A stretch of DNA of 64,000 bases from Synanceia verrucosa (Eukaryota; Chordata; Actinopteri; Perciformes; Synanceiidae): assembly GCA_029721515.1 (NCBI GenBank), contig CM056564.1, positions 3,511,349 to 3,575,348 of the forward strand, read 5' to 3'. Of this stretch, positions 1-9,660 are shown piece by piece; the stretch's first letter is position 1, and the number at the start of each line of letters is the position of its first letter. The notes under the pieces were generated by a model. The model was not told where the DNA came from. It was given only the letters and a program-made list of their open reading frames with translations, and made no database searches. The position numbers and the translations under genes are program-made.

Positions 1-1745
1 ACAGTTTGTCCTTAGACCAGTGAAGATGATGTACAACTAAACTAAATGGTATAACAGAATGAGGCACACTGACAATGTGGATATGTTCTTTAGAACTTGT
101 AGCCAAGTTGCCTCTACTATTGGTTCTCCTACGTCTCCTTCCCATCTTTGTCTGAGCTCCTCTAAACTGGTCATTTTGTATTCATTAAGCATTGCATACA
201 GTTTAGCCATGATCTGTTTTTTGAGTCAATTTTACTTTCAAAAACTGAGTCCAACAGAGAAGTAGCAGGACGTGAAGGAAAACATTCCGTATTAGATGAA
301 ACAAAAACATCTAATTTGCAAATATCTAAAGAACTGAGCTCTAAGGTAAACTTTTGAGACAATTCTTCCAAAGAAGCAAATCTACCATCTATGTACATGT
401 CATTTAAGGACCATAGCCCAGACTTTAGTCAGTTATTAAATGCTTTGTCCATAACTGAGGGTGTAAACAGATGATTTTTTATTATTGGAGCAGCAACCCA
501 CATCTCGGTAAGAGTGAAGGTTTTTTTTTTTAAACTCATTCCAGATTTTAACTGTGTTGACTGCCACACGGCTCTGTGTATAGGAAGATATAGATTGTTT
601 AAATGATAAGCTGGAGCACTGTAAAGCTACAAGGGATGTTTGATTAATTGAGCCCTCTTCCAGTGCCACCAGCTGGGTTTAGTAACAGATTTATTCATCA
701 AGTATATCAATGGCCAAATGCTGCCGTTTTTTTTACCGGTTGGCACTCTTACTCTTTATTGGTTGGCAATCTTACTTTAACTCTTTGAGTGCCAACCGTT
801 TTTTAAAATCTAAAGTGCCTTGTGTCAGTGTTTTTTGCCCATTTTCAGTCATATTTCTAGACCCACAGAATATTTTGTACTATGTCTCTGAAAACACTGA
901 ATAGCTCAAATGAAAGAAGAGACTCTCTATTTCATCATGAAATTTACCTTATTCCATTCTTGTTTTATCTGGAGGAGAGTAGAGGCCACTTTCACCAAAA
1001 TCACTACTTTTTGTAACTCGTCAATGGCACTCAAAGAGTTAAATTAAAAAGGGTTGATAGCCTTAAAAAGTTCCTTATAACGATGTGTGATCCATACACC
1101 TAAATACTTAATTTTATTAAGACTGACTTTGAAGGGGTTATTAGAAGCAGAACAAGGATCTGATATAAATAACTACATATTGTCTGCATAAAGAGAGACC
1201 TTATGCTCCAAACAAGCACAAAAGATTCCCTTAATATAAGGACTTTGTCGTAGAACCATCGCCAGAGGCTCCAGAGCAATAGCAAATGGGAGCGGTAAGA
1301 GGGGGCATCCCTGTCTTGTACTGCATTGTAGCTCAAAATAGTTTGAAATGTTATTATTAGTACACTTTGCATATTTCTGATTGCTGATGTTATTTCCATA
1401 ACTGTAAGATCTTTCTCAAGCTCATTAAAATGATCAACGCTGACAGAAGGAATCTGTAGGGATCTAAAAAAACTTTTCTGACTCAGTGTGTTGTCCACCA
1501 TCCTCGTCTTTTATGACTGAGATTGTTTATTTTGCCAATTTTTGCTGCAGATGGTGTGCAAGTAATCGACCTACTTTCTCGCCTTGTTCATAAGAGTGCG
1601 TTCTTGTTTTAGATAGAAAATATTCAGACTGTTGAGTTGAAAGGATATTAAATTCATTTTTTAGGGACAAGCGTTTTTTAATAAGCTCTGCTGTATAACT
1701 TATCAACAGCCAGAATTTATTTGGTTAGTTGTTTGAGACATTCAT
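1..1745 (-). pseudogene. Degenerate L1-type LINE (ORF2 remnant), cut by left edge
   Basis: Read on the minus strand, broken frames give pieces of an L1 reverse-transcriptase ORF2 in the correct order. Around 1745-1560 is the linker before the RT. Around 1501-1380 is the start of the RT domain. Around 1310-1050 is a decayed catalytic region (SLYADN followed by a stop, then KYLGVWI). Around 670-1 is the C-terminal region (VKIWNEF at about 550, FASLEELSQKFTL at about 380-340, LEELRQRWEGD near 150). Stops and frameshifts are frequent, and part of the RT after about 1380 is missing, so it cannot be active. A piggyBac-like MITE has inserted at 777-1042. The 3' end lies beyond base 1. Assignment to L1 rests on recognised protein motifs, not a search. 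Confidence 0.75.
777..1042. mobile_element. piggyBac-like MITE with TTAA flanks
   Basis: A 266-bp unit bounded by perfect inverted termini: TTAACTCTTTGAGTGCCA at 777-794 and its exact reverse complement at 1025-1042. TTAA at both ends fits the piggyBac target duplication. It has no coding capacity. It sits inside the L1 remnant, so it is younger than that copy. An internal fragment recurs at about 13452-13510 and a reverse-oriented copy begins at 63668. Confidence 0.8.
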
Positions 1746-1750
1746 TATTC

Positions 1751-2065
1751 ATCCATCCATCCATCCATCATCTACCTCTTATCCTCACATAGGGTCGTTG
1801 GGGGCTGGAGCCTATCCCAGCTGTCTTAGGGTGAAAGACAGGGTACACCCTGGACAAGTCTCCAGTTCATCACAGGACACATAGAGACAGACAACCACTC
1901 ACACTCACATTCACACCTACAGTCAATTTAAATTAACCAATTAACCTAATCCCCATGCATGGTTTTGGATGGTGGGAGGAAGCCGGAGTACCAGAGAGAA
2001 CCCACACAGACATGAGGAGAACATGCAAACTCCACACAGAAAGGCCCCGGACTGGGATTCGAAAC
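1751..2065 (-). mobile_element. tRNA-headed SINE-like repeat, copy 1
   Basis: On the minus strand this repeat has a tRNA-like head, a body and a (GGAT)n tail. This copy keeps the tail (ATCC repeats at 1751-1770) and the body, but stops at the B-box-like GATTCGAA at about 2056-2063, so the head is truncated. Three other copies lie at 4896-5256, 19783-20150 and 51328-51499. The family is common in fish genomes. Calling it tRNA-derived is an inference from the A/B-box-like head of the fuller copies. Confidence 0.7.
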
Positions 2066-2238
2066 ATAATAATAAAGTCATAAAAGTCATAAAAGAACAA
2101 AACTTCATGAATGTTTTTTGTGACAAAGAAGTACTCTATCAGAGAAAAATCTGAGTTGTAGAAACAACTGGAAACTCAAGACAGCCATAACATCATGTTC
2201 TTTACAAGTGTATGTAAACTTTTGACCATGACTGTACT
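2066..2238 (-). mobile_element. Tc1/mariner terminal fragment (type A)
   Basis: The right part ends with ACTTTTGACCATGACTGTA, the reverse of the familiar fish Tc1 terminus (GGTCAAAAGTTTACATACAC). Roughly 170 bp match, inverted, the fragment at 9485-9660. No transposase survives. Confidence 0.7.
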
Positions 2239-2350
2239 TTAGTGTAATTTGGCCTTTATCATGGTAAGCATACTAGACAATGGTCTGTTGATAATCAACA
2301 AACACAGGCTGCTACGGTTCCTCTTTAGGACCCTGGGGAGTGAGAGTTTG
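2239..2350 (-). mobile_element. Fragment of a dispersed hAT-associated repeat
   Basis: It contains the markers 'cctctttaggaccctggggag' and 'tttatcatggta', which recur inverted at about 58820-58900 and 60930-61020. It is a short relic of the family best preserved inside 42334-43374 and 60027-61245. Confidence 0.5.
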
Positions 2351-2354
2351 CCTT

Positions 2355-2995
2355 AAGGCCAATTTATAGTACTCCGTAAAGTGCCGTACGTAGAGAGGGA
2401 GAGCCTGACGGAGAGCCTCTCCGTCGTCTCCGGGCGCAGCAATTTTTTTTTTAACTGTCCGTCAATCCGTCAAGGGAAGACGGAGACGACAAGGGCTGTG
2501 ATTGGTCCTCTAGCTGCACCTTGCAGTGAAATGCAGCCCCTCTCCCTACACAGAAACAGACAGACAGGTCTCCTCTGCAGCAGCGCAGACAGGACAGGAA
2601 CTAAAGTATAGATTGCTCAAAACAATCTATTTAATTCATTCAGTAATTATGGCTGGGGTATATTTCCACAGAACATACCGAAAGTTGCTGGTTTGCGTTC
2701 ACTATTATCCGATTTTGTGTTGAAAAGAAAGAGGAAAAGGAGTTTTAAAGACTGAAAGCAACCAATGTTGCTCTCTTCTATCTCCCTCACAAATAATTAA
2801 ATCATAAAATAGTATTTTCTCCTGCTTTTATCAGTGATATTAAGGTGAATTGCTTCACTTTCCGAGGGGGTGCATTTCAGCGCAGGGCTGCACAACATGC
2901 ATCATGACGGAGAAGTGCGAGGGCTCGAGGGGTCTCCGTAGCTACGGAGTCGGATACCGTATTAGGTAGTCGGAGAAGTATATTCCAGCCTTTAC
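2355..2995. mobile_element. Harbinger/ISL2EU-like non-autonomous element
   Basis: About 640 bp with imperfect inverted ends: AAGGCCAATTTATAGTACTC at the left against AAGGCTGGAATATACTTCTC read from the right, followed on both sides by 'CCG' and CGGAG-rich subterminal sequence. The pattern resembles PIF/Harbinger or ISL2EU MITEs of fish. No transposase frame is seen. Family assignment is tentative. Confidence 0.5.
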
Positions 2996-3000
2996 GGCGT

Positions 3001-3530
3001 GTAGGGCTATGACTCAGAACTTCGAATATTTACAAAAATAAAGATATTTGATTGAATATTAGGCATCCTTTAATATCCGAACCTGATATGGGCATTATTT
3101 TTTGTAAATGTTTTTGCTTGTTAAACATTGTTTTCAGTTTAGATTCTGAGGCTTTCTCACACCTGGTGAAGTTGTGAATCGCAAGTTCATTAGCAAGGCG
3201 ACCATGCCTACAACAACTATGCCTGAGGAGCTTGAAATCTACACTCCAGACCATCTAAAAAGCAACGTGTGGCGCTACTATGGGTTCCCAAAGGATCAGG
3301 GAAAAAAATCACGACTAAGGACAACGGGATATGTAAAATATGTAGGTCCTCACATACCACACGACAACCAGCAACTTGAGAGCCCACAGTCAACACTACA
3401 TCTGGAAGAGGAGGAGGGGGAGGGATCAGGGACGAGGCTGACCAGAAATGACTCTGTGCTATCTCCTTCATGAGGCGTCCTGTATGCCTATCCAAACAGA
3501 GCGACAGATTTCCTGACACGGTTCATTTGC
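3001..3530 (+). pseudogene. hAT element remnant with a decayed BED-finger frame
   Basis: It begins with TAGGGCTATGACTC, a hAT-style terminus (T/CAGGG), followed by 'TTCGAATATT' repeats. An open frame at 3174-3473 encodes 99 residues, including NVWRYYGFPKDQGK, which resembles the entry to a BED zinc finger of hAT transposases and ZBED proteins. The Cys and His ligands expected after it are mostly absent, and no catalytic domain follows. I take it as a relic of a transposase N-terminus. No matching right end was found. Confidence 0.5.
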
Positions 3531-3589
3531 CAAGATATGAGGACAATTAAGGTGATATATGGGAGCGAGTTTCAAGCTTTCGTCCACGA

Positions 3590-5470
3590 ACCAGTGGTAC
3601 ACGGGTATTAAAAAAAAAAAGGTAGCAGCAACAAGTCGGGTTTTTTACATTAAAAGAAAAACACAACTTATTTTGGAAATAAAAACCCAGTTTTAACCCA
3701 AGCTTCTTCACAAGTTTCTCTACGTTCGGCTTAAAGGTGATGGAGTCATTAATTAAAACATCCAAGTACCACCTTTATTTCATTTCCCTCGAAGGTGGAC
3801 AATGAGGGGATAATTTGTGGCCTCTTCTTAGAGCTAGAGAACAGCATAAGCTTAGTCTTGTCAGCATTGAGGACAATTTAAGCTGGACAACAATAAAGGC
3901 TTTCTGAATCCTGATTGCAAGAGTCTGAGTTTTAAAATATATTGGTTGACCATATCAAATACTTTCGACAAATCAATAAAAATTGACGCACGATTTAATT
4001 TCTTGTCAAGTGCAACGGAAATGTCATTTACCACTTTCAATGCAGCTGTGATGGTGCTATGCTTTTTCCTGAAACCTGATTGATATTTTGATAAAATGGA
4101 ATTAGAATTTAAAAACACCTTTACTTGTTCACTAACAAGAGCTTCAAGAACCTTGGCCAGTCCAGAAAAAATTGAAATTGGTCTATAATTAGTTAAAATG
4201 GCAGGGTCTCCCCCTTTTAATAAAGGGAGGACGAAAGCTGATTTCCATGCAGAGGATCAGTTAAATCAGGTCCAGAAGATTTTATGGAATCTAAAACTTT
4301 AAGGGGTCTATGAACCTCTTGAACAGAGAAGGGTACAAAATTGAAAGGCTGACCACTATACATTGGCATGTCATTGGGGGTCTCTTGGAGACAGATCCCA
4401 CAGAATCAAAAAGAGAAGAAGATAATATAAAATGCTTGTTAAAAGAAAGTCCATGCTAATTCTACATCAGGAACCAGACCTATTCTTTTCCAATCAAAAT
4501 TAGACAAATGATGAAAGGTTTGCTCATTAAAAAGTTTCCTCTTATAAATGAAGCAAGACTTTAATTTGGGCATCTTAGTGTTTCTAACAGCAGCAACAAT
4601 ACAGTGGTCACCTAAGTCATTGCAGAACACACCCAAAGAGGAGAATTTATGAAGAACATTCATCAAAATTATATCAATCAAAGTGGACTTCTCAGGGCTT
4701 TTAAGATTAGGCCAAGTGGGAGAAAACTGGCTGGCTGAAGCCAGTCTTGACAGAAGATGCTTTAAGGATTATAAGGCTTCCTTGGGGGCAGATGGAGGCC
4801 TGTAAAACCCAACAACAGTTATACAAAGGCCCTTAGTGATCTCCACATTCAATGCCAAAAATTCCAGTTGCTTGCAGATGGATTCAGACAAGACTATCCA
4901 TCCATCATTTACCGCTTATCCTCTCATAGTGTCAGGGGGGCTGGAGCCTATCCCAGCTGTCTTAGGGTGGAAGGCAGGGTACACCCTGGACAAGTCTCCA
5001 GTTCATCACAGGACACATAGAGACAGACAACCACTCAACTCACATTCACACCTACGGTCAATTTAAATGAACCAATTAACCTAATCCCCATGCATGTTTT
5101 TGGATGGTGGGAGGAAGCCAGAGTACCAGAGAGAACCCACGCAGACATGAGGAGAACATGCAAATTCCACACAGAAAGACCCCGGGCCAGGATTCGAACC
5201 CGGTACCTTTTTGCTGTGAGGCGACAGTGCTAACCATTACACCACTGTGCCGCCACCAGACAAAACTAAGCCAGCATTAAATTTTATTTGATATAGATAG
5301 TAACACCGCCACCTTTCTTTGGCCTGTCAGTTCGAAAGACATTGTATCCAACCATGTTAATATCCTCATCAGCAATAGATTCAGACAGTCAAGTTTCTGA
5401 GATTACAACAATATCAGCGATTAAAGAACAACCTTGGATCATGTTTGTTTTCATGTCATTTTATCCTTCA
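3590..5470 (-). pseudogene. L2/CR1-type LINE remnant, split by a SINE
   Basis: On the minus strand the pieces run in LINE order. The endonuclease is at about 5440-5280 (ETWLSESIADEDI, GYNVFRTDRPKKGGGV). The end of the endonuclease and linker is at 4681-4440 (LGDHCIVAAVRNTKMPK, NFDWKRIGL). The RT is at 4118-3861 (YQSGFRKKHSTI, FIDLSKVFD). The RT C-terminus is at about 3870-3590 (LNADKTKLMLFSSSKKRP, LGFYFQNKLCFSF). The catalytic Y/FADD block is not readable, frames shift repeatedly, and a SINE-like repeat interrupts it at 4896-5256. The copy is dead. Clade is judged from motif wording only. Confidence 0.75.
4896..5256 (-). mobile_element. tRNA-headed SINE-like repeat, copy 2, with target duplication
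   Basis: This is the most complete minus-strand copy: (ATCC) tail at 4896, body, B-box-like GGATTCGAACCCGG near 5190-5203, and an A-box-like head ending at 5256. Flanks are near-identical 11-mers: CAGACAAGACT at 4885-4895 and CAGACAAAACT at 5257-5267. This is the expected mark of LINE-assisted retroposition into the older L2-like element. Confidence 0.8.
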
Positions 5471-5691
5471 TGTTTCAGTTATGATACATGGACAATAGGC
5501 CTCATTCAGCAATAGACTTTAGTACTAGTAAGTAAGTGATATAAGATTGTTCTTATGAAAAGTCTATGTCAGATTCACGACATGTTCATAAACCACAGTA
5601 GTGGTTCTCATGACATCCTTGTGCTTCAGTCCTGGTTCTACTCAGTGACATTAGATACTCGATAAAGACAGGTCCTGGTGGAGGAACTTAC

Positions 5692-5782
5692 CCTTTGCTC
5701 TTGGAAATGTAACCCAGGGACTGTGCCAGTCGATGAATGAAAGCCCTCTCCGTACAGGACAAGGATGATGGAAACTCCATCT
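5692..5782 (-). CDS. ythdc2: YTHDC2 coding exon 2
   Basis: 91 nt. The acceptor AG is at 5784-5783 (GCAG|AGATGG) and the donor is GTAAGT at 5691-5686. The first two bases complete a Glu codon with exon 1, and the exon ends after two bases of a Gly codon. Sequence EMEFPSSLSCTERAFIHRL is a near-exact match to the vertebrate protein. Confidence 0.88.
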
Positions 5783-7049
5783 CTGCTCAGGGAAAGCAAA
5801 GGGGGAAATATTAAGACATTATAAGATTGAACCGTCCACCGCCCAACCCGTCCCCACTGGGATGAACAGTCAAAGTGACATACTTTTGTAACATGACATA
5901 ACAATGAGGGCTGTCAAACGATTAATTCTTTTTGGGTTTCCATAGTCAGTTAAGAAGCAGAGAGGGTTGGTAATCACTTTAAGCTGCATTCCTCTGAATG
6001 AAATTAACAACGAGTTTTCAAAGTGTTCCTTTGAAGTTCCTTTTGAGCAGTGTACAATGACTGCAATTGACAACAAGCCAACTGGAGGACCTTGGGTAGT
6101 CCTACTGGTCTGCAGTGAGCTGTCACCCATTGGCCAGCGCGGTATTCAACTTCTTCCATTTAGTTTCATCCAAACAGCCGTGGAAACTCACTCTACAATA
6201 ACCCTTTAGACTTTTTCAGTTATTTTAATTCCGTTTTACGCAAGGTGCATATCACGTTTGACATGAAGAAAAATAACGTGTTACGTTTGGACTTAAATCA
6301 CGATTTATGTGCTGGGATGTAACGATACATTCAACTCACGATTCAATACGATTTTCTCATGACTTTTTTTTTTTTAAACAGAATGGGCTTACAGACAAAT
6401 TCTGACTGAAAACGATTCCTATAATTATTTCTCACATAAAAAACACATTTCTGACAAAGAGTTTAACTTCAAAACACAAACTATTTATCATTATTATTAT
6501 TAATTAAATATATAAAAGCTACAAATGATATTTTGAACAAATTAAAGACAATCTCTTTTATTTCTCTGAGGTAGGGTAACAAACAACAAAAAATAAATTA
6601 AAAAAATCTAATCTAATTTGTAACTTGTCTGTGCATCCTGAATTATGAAATCACTTTCAACCTCACAATGTTTCTCATTGATCTGAATACCTGACAGTGA
6701 CATATGATGTCCATCAAGTGAACTCTAAAGTAGATTCTGCCCTCTGCTGTTTAAAAAGGGTATTGCGATTCATTTTTCATCTCAGCTGATTTGAAGCGTC
6801 ACACATAAGTGTAGATTTTGAACTGTCTCACGATGTATTGTTACATCCCTATTAACGTATTAATGCAGACAGCCCTACTAACAAAAATAATAAACCTTTC
6901 TGGTCGCTGTAGTGAAACCTCTCCAGAGAAAGATTCACTGCTATCTTGACTGCTTCATCCACGTGGATTTCTCTGAGGCCTTTGGAGCCACGTGGTGGTG
7001 TGTTCTGCCTCCTGGCTGCTTTCTGTGCTGCTGGACCACCGCTCGACAT
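5692..7049 (-). CDS. ythdc2: YTHDC2, 5' part (coding exons 1-2; gene continues beyond left edge)
   Basis: YTHDC2 is a 3'-5' RNA helicase and m6A reader that, with MEIOC, controls the mitosis-meiosis switch in the germline of mammals. The two exons here give 81 complete codons. Residues 23-51 (SKGLREIHVDEAVKIAVNL and on) and 52-82 (EMEFPSSL, ERAFIHRL, SLGYISKSKG) closely match the start of vertebrate YTHDC2 and form the first part of its R3H single-strand nucleic-acid-binding domain. The helicase, ankyrin and YTH domains are not in the window; I found no exon 3 between 1 and 5691. Exons join in phase (154 + 91 nt) with GT-AG splice sites. The start at 7049 was chosen because it has A at -3 and gives the short N-terminus expected, although the frame stays open upstream to 7232. 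The gene is divergent to DCP2. Most of intron 1 is a nested hAT insertion. Confidence 0.88.
5905..6876. mobile_element. hAT-like element in YTHDC2 intron 1 (outer)
   Basis: Left end TGAGGGCTGTCAAACGATTA, right end ...GCAGACAGCCCT (reverse complement AGGGCTGTCTGC). Flanking octamers CATAACAA and ACTAACAA agree at 6 of 8, compatible with an old 8-bp hAT duplication. There is no coding frame. A second element lies inside it at 6313-6851. Confidence 0.6.
6313..6851. mobile_element. hAT-like MITE nested in 5905-6876
   Basis: The inverted ends TGGGATGTAACGATACAT and (reverse complement of the right end) AGGGATGTAACAATACAT are nearly identical. AT-rich interior, no frame. The ends occur back-to-back with the outer element's right end at 6852-6876. 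Confidence 0.65.
6896..7049 (-). CDS. ythdc2: YTHDC2 coding exon 1
   Basis: 154 nt encoding residues 1-51 plus one base. The start codon is at 7049-7047. The donor reads AAAG|GTTTAT with GT at 6895-6894. The first 22 residues are low-complexity (MSSGGPAAQKAARR), and conserved sequence starts at SKGL. Confidence 0.85.
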
Positions 7050-7328
7050 GATGCACTGCAACACAACAACAGAGAGAACATTTTGTGTTTTTGTGCAAGT
7101 AGGGCAAAAATAGCAAATGTTTCTGGACTTAAAAGGTATAATATGGAAGTTTTTCCTAGACTGATACAACAATACTCCCTTACTGTCAGAGACCCTGCAG
7201 TCTGGAGTTTCTATTTTGCTGATGTTTTTCACTGATGATACGATCCGAACGGTTTTGTGATCTGCTGGACACCTACAATCTGTTCAGCTAATTTCAATGA
7301 TTATGCGGCTAAAAGGTTACATCATAAT
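7050..7328. other. YTHDC2 5' flank; no further feature seen
   Basis: It should contain the YTHDC2 5' UTR and promoter. It is not CpG-rich and shows no clear TATA box. The minus-strand frame stays open from the start codon to an upstream Met at 7232, so a longer N-terminus cannot be excluded. Confidence 0.4.
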
Positions 7329-7736
7329 TTGGGCTGTCAAAGTTAATTTGCACAACGGTAACTCTACTTGGACAAATTGCCCAAAAAGCGTTGCCCGAGA
7401 CATGCTATTTTTGACAGCTGCTAAAATCAGAGCGACACCACACATTCTCTTTCTGTCCATTTACAAATTAATACTTTAATGATGCTCTTTGGTGGATTGT
7501 TTGTTTGCTGAATTCCAGGAGAAGCTTGGACAGATTCAGAAAAGATGCTTAATCTAATTTTATCAGCATGTTTGATCGTTACTTATGACTGTGTTGTTAG
7601 TTTCCTTGATTTTTTGAATGGAGTTCTGCTTCATGCCCTGCCAGCACATCTCTGGTAATGCAATTCAGAAAGTTTGTCCAAGTAGAGCACAAATTAACCC
7701 TGATTGATCACGTTAACATAACATTCAACAGCACTA
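7329..7736. mobile_element. hAT-like MITE with perfect 8-bp target duplication
   Basis: 408 bp, starting TTGGGCTGTCAAAG and ending with the reverse complement of TAGTGCTGTTGAATG. Perfect direct repeats ATCATAAT flank it at 7321-7328 and 7737-7744. Inner subterminal sequence is also inverted ('cttggacaaa' at the left, 'tttgtccaag' at the right). Related fragments lie at 25997-26200 and about 45440-45620. Bases 7745-8158 beyond it show nothing recognisable. Confidence 0.75.
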
Positions 7737-8158
7737 ATCATAATATTGGTGAGGTTAGATCTTTGCAGAGGGATGATGATTAGTAGTGACAAATGTTTAA
7801 TTTTGGCCATCTAATGCCAAAGTACAATTGAGATCCAACAATGTATCACTTGTTATATAACAATACTGTGCTATGCTGTATTATTCTATTATTATGATAA
7901 TTAATTATCAACTACCGTACAATATATGGACATGACCTTGATCATCTTTGTTGACCTCCATATTGCCCGTTGTGTTTTGCATCCGTGTTGGTTCACATGA
8001 GGTCACTGACACTCTAACCAACCTGATGCCAGAATAAATGCCAGGGTTTTCTGATCTTGACGACTCACTGATGCATTGTTACATACTAATCTCAGTTCAG
8101 AGTTTTTTTTTACCCACATCTACTACTTTATGAAATTACAGAAATTTGTTTGCAGAAA

Positions 8159-8947
8159 TACACTATATTGCCAAAAGTATTCGCTCACCTGCCTTGACTC
8201 ATATATGAACTTAAGTGACATCCCATTCCTAATCCATAGGGTTCAATATGACGTCGGTCCACCCTTTACAGCTATAACAGCTTCCAGGAGTTGAGGCTGT
8301 ATCGTTCTCCTGGCAACCGCCAAACCCAGACTCGTCCATCAGATTGCCAGATGGAGAAGCGATATTCATCACTCCAGAGAACACGTCTCCACTGCTCTAG
8401 AGTCCAGTGGCCACGTGCTTTACACCACTGCATCCGACGCTTTGCATTGCACTTGGTGATGTATGGCTTGGATGCAGCTGCTCAGCCATGGAAACCCATT
8501 CCATGAAGCTCTCTGTGCACTGTTCTTGCGCTAATCTGAAGGCCACATGAAGTTTGGAGGTCTGTAGTGAATGACTCTGCAGAAAGTTGACGACCTCAGC
8601 ATCCACTGACCTGCTCCATCAGTTTATGTGGTCTACCACTTCATGGCTGAGTTGCTGTCGTTCCCAAACACTTCCACGTTCTTATAATCCAGCTGACAGT
8701 TGACTGTGGAATATTTAGGAGTGAGGAAATTTCACGACTGGATTTGTTGCACAGGTGGCATCCTATCACAGTTCCACGCTGGAATTCACTGAGCTCCTGA
8801 GAGCGACCCATTCTTTCACAAATGTTTGTAAAAGCAGTCTGCATGCCTAGGTGCTTGATTTTATACACCTGTGACCATGGAAGTGATTGGAACACCTGAT
8901 TCTGATAATTTGGATGGGTGAGCGAATACTTTTGGCAATATAGTGTA
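8159..8947 (-). mobile_element. Tc1 element type B, copy 1, internally deleted
   Basis: Both ends carry the terminus TACACTATATTGCCAAAAGT, in inverted orientation, with TA at each edge. The transposase lies on the minus strand. The helix-turn-helix region is readable at 8895-8641 (RGTVIGCHLCNKSSREIS, IPQSTVSWIIRTWK). Most of the catalytic domain is missing: the sequence jumps at about 8290 from the C-terminal untranslated part to the middle of the gene. It is a deletion derivative. Confidence 0.85.
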
Positions 8948-9014
8948 CTAGTAGAGACAGTTTGGTCAGATCCAAATAATTTCCCACTATTATGTCCATT
9001 TAAAGCAGATATCT

Positions 9015-9081
9015 ACCTCCGCCAAGGAGGTAAATATCAGCCACTCCTTGATAGGAGGTCTGCGCTGAGTGTTTTTCTAGT
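9015..9081. mobile_element. Short deletion copy of the CCTCCGCCAAGG element
   Basis: Only the two ends remain: ACCTCCGCCAAGGAGGT and GGAGGTCTGCGCTGAGTG. The full-length relative is at about 28893-29855 and a reverse copy at 48116-48641. Confidence 0.6.
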
Positions 9082-9137
9082 TTTCAGTATATTCTTTCTG
9101 TGTATCACATAGCCTGTGAACACACTTAAGGGAGAGT

Positions 9138-9330
9138 CCTTTTTTTGACTTCCGATACAATACTGATATTGCAGCCTCGAGTATTGTCCCATACCAATAT
9201 TGATCCGATAATAGGTCTGAGAAAAACAAACCCATTGATTATTAACCGATTGGGTTGGTTATCAATTTTAACCTTAAACATAAGAACATAATTGAATAGA
9301 ATAAATGAAAAATGATAAAAATGAAAGAAC
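9138..9330 (-). mobile_element. hAT-like terminal fragment (TATCGG family)
   Basis: On the minus strand it matches the 3' part of the element ending at 30180, including 'aatattcttatgtttaaggtt' and 'ctcaaggct...caatat'. It is followed at 9350-9482 by an AT/AC-rich simple repeat dominated by TATA, TACA and TGTA. Confidence 0.5.
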
Positions 9331-9484
9331 CTGAAAAATCCAGTAATGTATACATGTATACATACATATATATATAAACACACACATAATCCTATATATT
9401 CACATACATACACGTGTATATAGGTGTATATATGTATATGTGTGTATACTGTGTATAGATAAATATATAAATATATATATATAT

Positions 9485-9660
9485 GTGGTCAAAAGTTTAC
9501 ATACACTTGTAAAGAACATAATGTCATGGCTCTCTTGAGTTTCCAGTTATTTCTACAACTCTGATTTTTCTCTGATAGAGTGATTGTAACAGATACTTCT
9601 TTGTCACAAAAAACATTCATGAAGTTTGGTTCTTTTATGACTTTATTATGGGTCAACTGA
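9485..9660 (+). mobile_element. Tc1/mariner terminal fragment (type A), second copy
   Basis: It starts with GTGGTCAAAAGTTTACATAC, the classical fish Tc1 terminus, and continues for about 175 bp. It is the inverted counterpart of 2066-2238. No transposase. Confidence 0.75.

Noticed and set aside
7050..7232. Longer YTHDC2 N-terminus starting at 7232
   Set aside because: The frame is open but the added residues have no resemblance to YTHDC2, and the ATG at 7049 is in a good context and gives the expected length. Kept only as a possibility.
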